From Lycocorax pyrrhopterus obiensis (lineage: Eukaryota > Chordata > Aves > Passeriformes > Paradisaeidae): DNA of 64,000 nucleotides. A program made the position numbers and the translations under genes. The notes under the pieces were generated by a model. That model worked only from the letters and a program-made list of their open reading frames with translations. It did no database searches and was not told the DNA's origin. This document shows positions 59,407-64,000 of the stretch, piece by piece. The DNA lies in contig JACSVZ010000001.1 of assembly GCA_014706295.1 (NCBI GenBank), positions 118,014,763 to 118,078,762 of the forward strand. The letters run 5' to 3'. The stretch's first letter is position 1. Every line of letters starts with the position of its first letter.

Positions 59407-59792
59407 ACACAGAATCACAGTCCCAGAATGGTTTGGGTGGGAAGGGACCTTAAAGCCCATCCAGTGCCACCCCTGCCATGGGCAGGGACACCTTCCACTG
59501 TCCCAGGCTGCTCTGAGCTCCAGGGATCCAGGGGCAGCCACAGCTTCTCTGGGCACCCTGTGCCAGAGCCTCCCCACCCTCATAGGGAACAATTCCTTCC
59601 CCATATCCCATCTCTCCCTGCCCTCTGGCAGTGGGAAGTTTATTCCCCCTTGGCCTGTCACTCCAGGCCCTTTCAAACAGTCTCTCTCCATTTTTCCTGC
59701 AGCTCCTTCAGGTCCTGGAGGGCTGCAATTAGGTCACCCCGAAGCCTTCTCTTCTGCAGGCTGAACAATCCCAATTCTTCCAGACTTGTAAA
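59407..59792 (-). mobile_element. CR1 fragment
   Basis: It begins CACAGAATCACAGTCCCAGA, with AATGGTTTGGGTGGGAAGGG, and runs to GAAGCCTTCTCTTCTGCAGG. Unlike copies A and B it keeps the ORF2 stretch upstream of WDMGKELFP, so it shows the undeleted arrangement. An A-rich run (59801-59815) adjoins its 5' end. Confidence 0.87.
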
Positions 59793-61059
59793 GGATTTAG
59801 AAAAAAAAAAAAAAAGAGGAATTTTCCCTTTAACAATGCCTTGTTGCACAGAAGCAGGATTTCTTGCCCTCTGGCATCCTCAAGTCGGGAGGTCAGGATT
59901 TGGGGAGGAGGATTGGTGCAGGCTGACCCCCTGGTGTGACCTGTGGAGCACAATCCTACAAAGCAGGGCTGTTCCCGGGGGGAGCAGGCGGCTGCCTCCT
60001 GATTAAAATGTTCCAGGGAATGGGGAATGAGGAGGAGACTAAGCGCATTTCCTTCCTTAGGTTTTTAGGAGACACTTAAGGGAGCACACTGGGATGAGCG
60101 AGGGCAGAGGCGAGCTGCAAAAAGCACTCAGTGAACTTGTCTGGGGATTTCAGCCGTGTGGGCCCTGCCGTGGAAGCCGGGCTTTGTCCTGAGAAATGGC
60201 AATAAAAGCCGACAAGCCCAAAGACCCAGATTAATTTAGAAACTGTGCAGCTCGAGGAGGGGGGCTGGAAACAGAAGTGCAGCGGCTCAGGCTGACCTTT
60301 CCATCAGCTCCAGCGCTCTTGCAGAGGCGCATGCGGTGTCTGAGCGGGGTGAGCCAGGGTCCTGGGGCAGCTGTGCCTCCTCCTCACTCCCAGATGTGCC
60401 GGGCTCCAAGGCTGGCATGGGGTGACGCTGTCCCTCCCTCTGCCCCCTCGCCTTGGCACAGTGCTGCTCGAGTGTCGGTGGCAGGCTCTGTCCCCAGAGC
60501 ACGCTCTGCAGCTCGGAGCAGGTCCCTTGTGCAGCTCGGAGAAGCTGGGTCCCAGCTCTCTGTGCTGCCTGACGGGCCAGTGGCTGCTGTAGAGGGATTG
60601 ATTGTCCTGATGACCCGGAGTACAAAGGAAGCAGGCCTGTTCATGTCCAGCTGTGATGCTGAGCGTGCTTCCTTTGCTTCCCTCTCCCATCTCCTCCCTC
60701 CTCCCCAGCATGAAGCTGCACAGTGAAAGCTGATACCAGAATTCCTCTTTCCCAGGCTGCTATAGGCAGTTGTTTCTATGATCTTTGTTTGTATAGATCT
60801 GATGCAGATTAAAGTTCCTTTTAAACTCAGAGGGCTTGTCAGGAGATAGGGTGAGCCCATGTGTGTACCTCGCCCAAAATATCTCAGACCTCCTGATACC
60901 TTCCACTCTCCTTCCCTCATCATGCATTCTGTGTCCTCCCCACGAGCTTCCTGGTGCTCCAGGAAACTTCCAGCCTCTTACACATCCTAGTCAGGCTACA
61001 GACACATTCCTTCCCAATATTTATTAACCTGTATTTCCTCTAGTGGGAAGTGGAAAAGA
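59793..61059 (+). other. Intron, nothing recognised
   Basis: It starts with an (A)15 run; otherwise unique, GC-rich near 60.3-60.7 kb. Confidence 0.5.
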
Positions 61060-61112
61060 GAATCACAGAATCGTGAGGGTTGGAAGAGACCTTCAAGGAT
61101 CTCTGTCAGTAA
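61060..61112 (-). mobile_element. CR1 3' terminal stub
   Basis: AGAATCACAGAATCGTGAGG and GTTGGAAGAGACCTTCAAGG: the last 50 bp of a CR1, antisense. Confidence 0.75.
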
Positions 61113-64000
61113 GGCTGGGTCTCCTGACTGTGGGGGATTTCACTTGGATTAGAGCGTGTCTTCCCCTTAAGTCTTTTCTGTACAGGGGTGTTGTCCTATG
61201 ACCAAATTATCTCCTGAAGTTATTTTAAAAAAAGCCCTAAATTGTGGTACATGGATATGTTCCCATACAAATATCACACGGACATATATATATATATATA
61301 TGTTGTAATTTATAATGGCATTTTAGCAGCTTAGGAAGCGATTGGTTTACTTTAGTGCCAATGTTTTTGCCTGTGTGAAGTGGGAGTTCTTTCTGACATG
61401 TGCTGGAGTCCTTTTTCTGCCCTACAGCTGATGATGGTTTAAATAAAAAACACTTTCTTTAGGAGTATGTCAGAGGAGTTCTGTTTTGAAAAGCTGTTTG
61501 CTTTCTTAAGTCCATGTGCACATATGTTTTTCTCTTTATGGTCTTAGGTTTCAGTGGTGTTTAAACCCCATTTTCCAAAACTGAGTTATTTAGAAGCCTT
61601 AGAAGCCTAAGTGAGATTATTGTATGAGTCTCTTCACTGTTTGTGGAAAAAAGGGAGCAGAGTTTATAGCCCCCCCCAACTTCATCCTCTCTTTACCACG
61701 TTTTCCCTGTTAACTTTCTAAAGATATTTTTTGAGCTGAAAGCTCAAAATAAGAGAGAAGTGGATAGAAAACTGTCATGGTCTTTTGTAAACTACATAAG
61801 ACTATCCAGATGTGTAAGAGGCTGCTGTAAACGAAGCCTCCAGTAATTCTGAAAATGAGAAGCTGTCCATGCATACAGCTCCTAGAAACCTGATCCATCA
61901 GTTATTTGGGGGGTTTTGAGCATCTGGAGCGATTTCCTAATTCTGCAGGAGACTTGGTGTGCAGTTGAGGGCTGAGTGCTTCCTTTCTGTCTGCCTTGCT
62001 GGCTCCCTGGTGTAAAGCACCAGGAGCAGCGGTCCAGGAGAGCTGTAGGAACACATGCTCTGGCTCAGAGCTGGTGTTGGGATGGAGTCAATCCTGCCTG
62101 GGGGGCGGCAGGAGGCCTCGTGCAGCCTTTGGAGATTTCTTTGAAGCCGGTCTGGGCTCTGCTGGCTCAATCCAACCAGGCTTGTTTCACGTAGGAGTTC
62201 AGCTGAGCGCTGATGGAAGCCGTGGCCATGTTTTTCTCCCCAGCCTGGCATTTTGTTTGGTTTCTCACGTTCCCCTGCTTAGTCATCCCTCCTCTCAACT
62301 CCTTCCCCCTCTCCTGACTGGCACACCAGACCCTGCCTGGAGGATGGTGTGCATCGCATCGCTGGGAGTTTGCCCTAGCAACCAGAGAGCTCTCCAAAAA
62401 TAGCTCCTCCCAGGGTGGCAGAGCCTCTCTGAACCTCAGGACCTGGCTCTGGGGTCTGCCCCGGCGCTCAGAGGCCGCAGTTGTGTCTCTGGTGGTGGGA
62501 TGGGACAGAAATAACCAGGGGTGGATTGACTTTGTTGCATGAGTGGTGCTGTTTGAGACAGGAGAGGAATTCCTGCGGTGTTTTGGCACTGAGGGAAATG
62601 CTTTGGAGCCTGGGTGCTCCTCCTGTGTTACCCACGTGTGGGAGTGTGTTTATGCCTGTTACCTGAGCAGTCACCTGCCTGGGCACACGGGTGGTGCCAG
62701 GCTGGCCGTGCCAGGGCTGGAATTTCCTGCTGGAGAGGCTGCTGGTGGCCCCCTGGCACCACGGGTCCCTCCTGAGGAGCAGGGCAGCCACTCCAGGAGG
62801 GCTCTCCTTTCTGGGAACACGGCTGCACAAGTCTCTGCTGCTGTTTGTTTTTGTGATAGTCAGCACAGGAAATATTTTAAGATTCTTTTGGAGTGTGGCC
62901 GTTTGCTTTTCCCTGTCTCTCCAGTCTAAGAAGATTCCTGGGTTTGGGATATCATTGCATTTCCATAGCGCTGTGGGATTTACAGAGAGGTGTTCAGTGG
63001 TCATCTTCTGCTGTGGCAAAGCTTTTTTGCAAAGATTATCTTTCCATTGCTTTTGGAGGGTGTTCTGCAGCCTGGTATGTTGTTACATCCACCATTCCTG
63101 ATGATCAGCTTCATTTTCCTCCAGATCCTTCCCTCTAGCCATCTCCAGTTTTTGCAATATTTAAAGCTATCCCATGTAGCTCATATATTTTTAAAAAATC
63201 TTTCCCTAAATGTTTTTTGCTCTTGATGCAAACTCAAAATGAAGAATTTTAGATAACTTGGCTTCGCCCCTGCATTTTGTGCATAACTTTTCTCATTTGC
63301 AGTTGCATTGGAAGTGTAAATACTCTCTTATAAAACATGAAATAATCCCAACTGTTCTCAGTGTGCTTGGGTTTAAAATAGCTTTTAGGTGATACAAAGA
63401 ATGATGAGTTTATGCTTGGTTTTGTCTTTGGTGGGATAGGTGTGGGTCAGAAGAGCGTCTGCTGTTGGGACCTGAGGAAAGGAGACAGTTCTGTGGTACC
63501 GAGGGCTTTGCTGGTTTGATCAGGCTGTACCATGCGAGCTTCTTGTACTCCTTGCAAAACTAAAATGGGCCCCTCACACCGTCTGCTTGGTTGTCTCTCT
63601 CTACTCCTTTATACTACAGCTGCGACCTGTTTAAAATAAAAATCCAACCCAGACCCCAGAAGGGAATGAAAACAGTGGCAGGTAATTGAGTTTTAATGTG
63701 TGATGACATGCAAGATGTAGGTTCTCAGGGGCCAGAAGTTATGTAGATTGTTGGTATAAGGAGACAGAGGACAGCCCAGATTAAGGTGGGGGGACAGATC
63801 TTTATTTATTTGTGTGTGGGAGAGAAGAAGCCATCAGCTGTAATATTTACACTCAATTACCCCGGGGAGGGCTTGTAATTACTTGTGTTCTCTGGAGCAT
63901 TCTGTATTCTCCAGCATATTCCTGCCATATGTGTTTGGTTGCCAGGAGTTTATATACATTTTCTGCCTCTCGTTCCAAACAATGTAACATTTATTACGAG
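61113..64000 (+). other. Intron, right end of window
   Basis: It contains a (TA)n run at 61283-61301 and an X-box-like motif at 62368-62382. No coding exon is recognised up to the window end. Confidence 0.5.
61283..61301. repeat. (TA)n microsatellite
   Basis: About nine uninterrupted TA dinucleotides. Confidence 0.9.

Noticed and set aside
27400..64000. TIAM1 coding exons
   Set aside because: I looked for the N-terminal, PH and DH/PDZ signatures of the family in the translations and saw none.
1..64000. Operons, CRISPR arrays, phage or toxin systems
   Set aside because: Intron-rich vertebrate sequence; no direct-repeat arrays or prokaryotic genes seen.

Overview
The window is vertebrate nuclear DNA, almost certainly from a bird and possibly a songbird. 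It has split genes with GT-AG introns, CpG-island promoters, and about eighteen CR1 LINE fragments, recognisable by their repeated 3' ends (ATTCTGTGATTCTG-type), bird-style ORF2 remnants and 5' truncation. There are no bacterial-type operons, CRISPR arrays or phage genes. The bird and songbird assignments are inferences from repeat type and protein sequence.

Three loci are arranged as in the HUNK-SCAF4-SOD1-TIAM1 block of human chromosome 21. (1) 1-9.8 kb: the 3' end of SCAF4 on the + strand, as six coding exons starting just after the RRM and ending at a stop at 9512-9514. (2) 11.7-15.1 kb: a complete, compact SOD1 gene on the - strand, with five coding exons giving 154 residues and all metal ligands, tail-to-tail with SCAF4. 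Its CpG island is at about 14.8-15.5 kb. (3) 26.3-27.2 kb: a strong CpG island with a + strand splice donor at 26892. By gene order this is the promoter and non-coding first exon of TIAM1, so 27-64 kb would be TIAM1 5' intron. No TIAM1 coding exon is present, so this rests on synteny.

The remainder is intergenic or intronic: CR1 fragments, a pair of inverted LTR-like repeats at 25.1-26.3 kb with the longer one touching the TIAM1 CpG island, microsatellites, and a few islands of unique sequence with recognisable transcription-factor motifs.

SCAF4 is an RNA polymerase II CTD-binding anti-terminator, SOD1 is the cytosolic Cu/Zn superoxide dismutase and TIAM1 is a Rac exchange factor. They share a neighbourhood, not a pathway. 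I found no convincing new biological system. The most unusual observation is a pair of oppositely oriented CR1 copies (21985-22482 and 36738-37237) that share a 302-bp block with one mismatch although their 3' parts differ substantially. The pair brackets the putative TIAM1 promoter.
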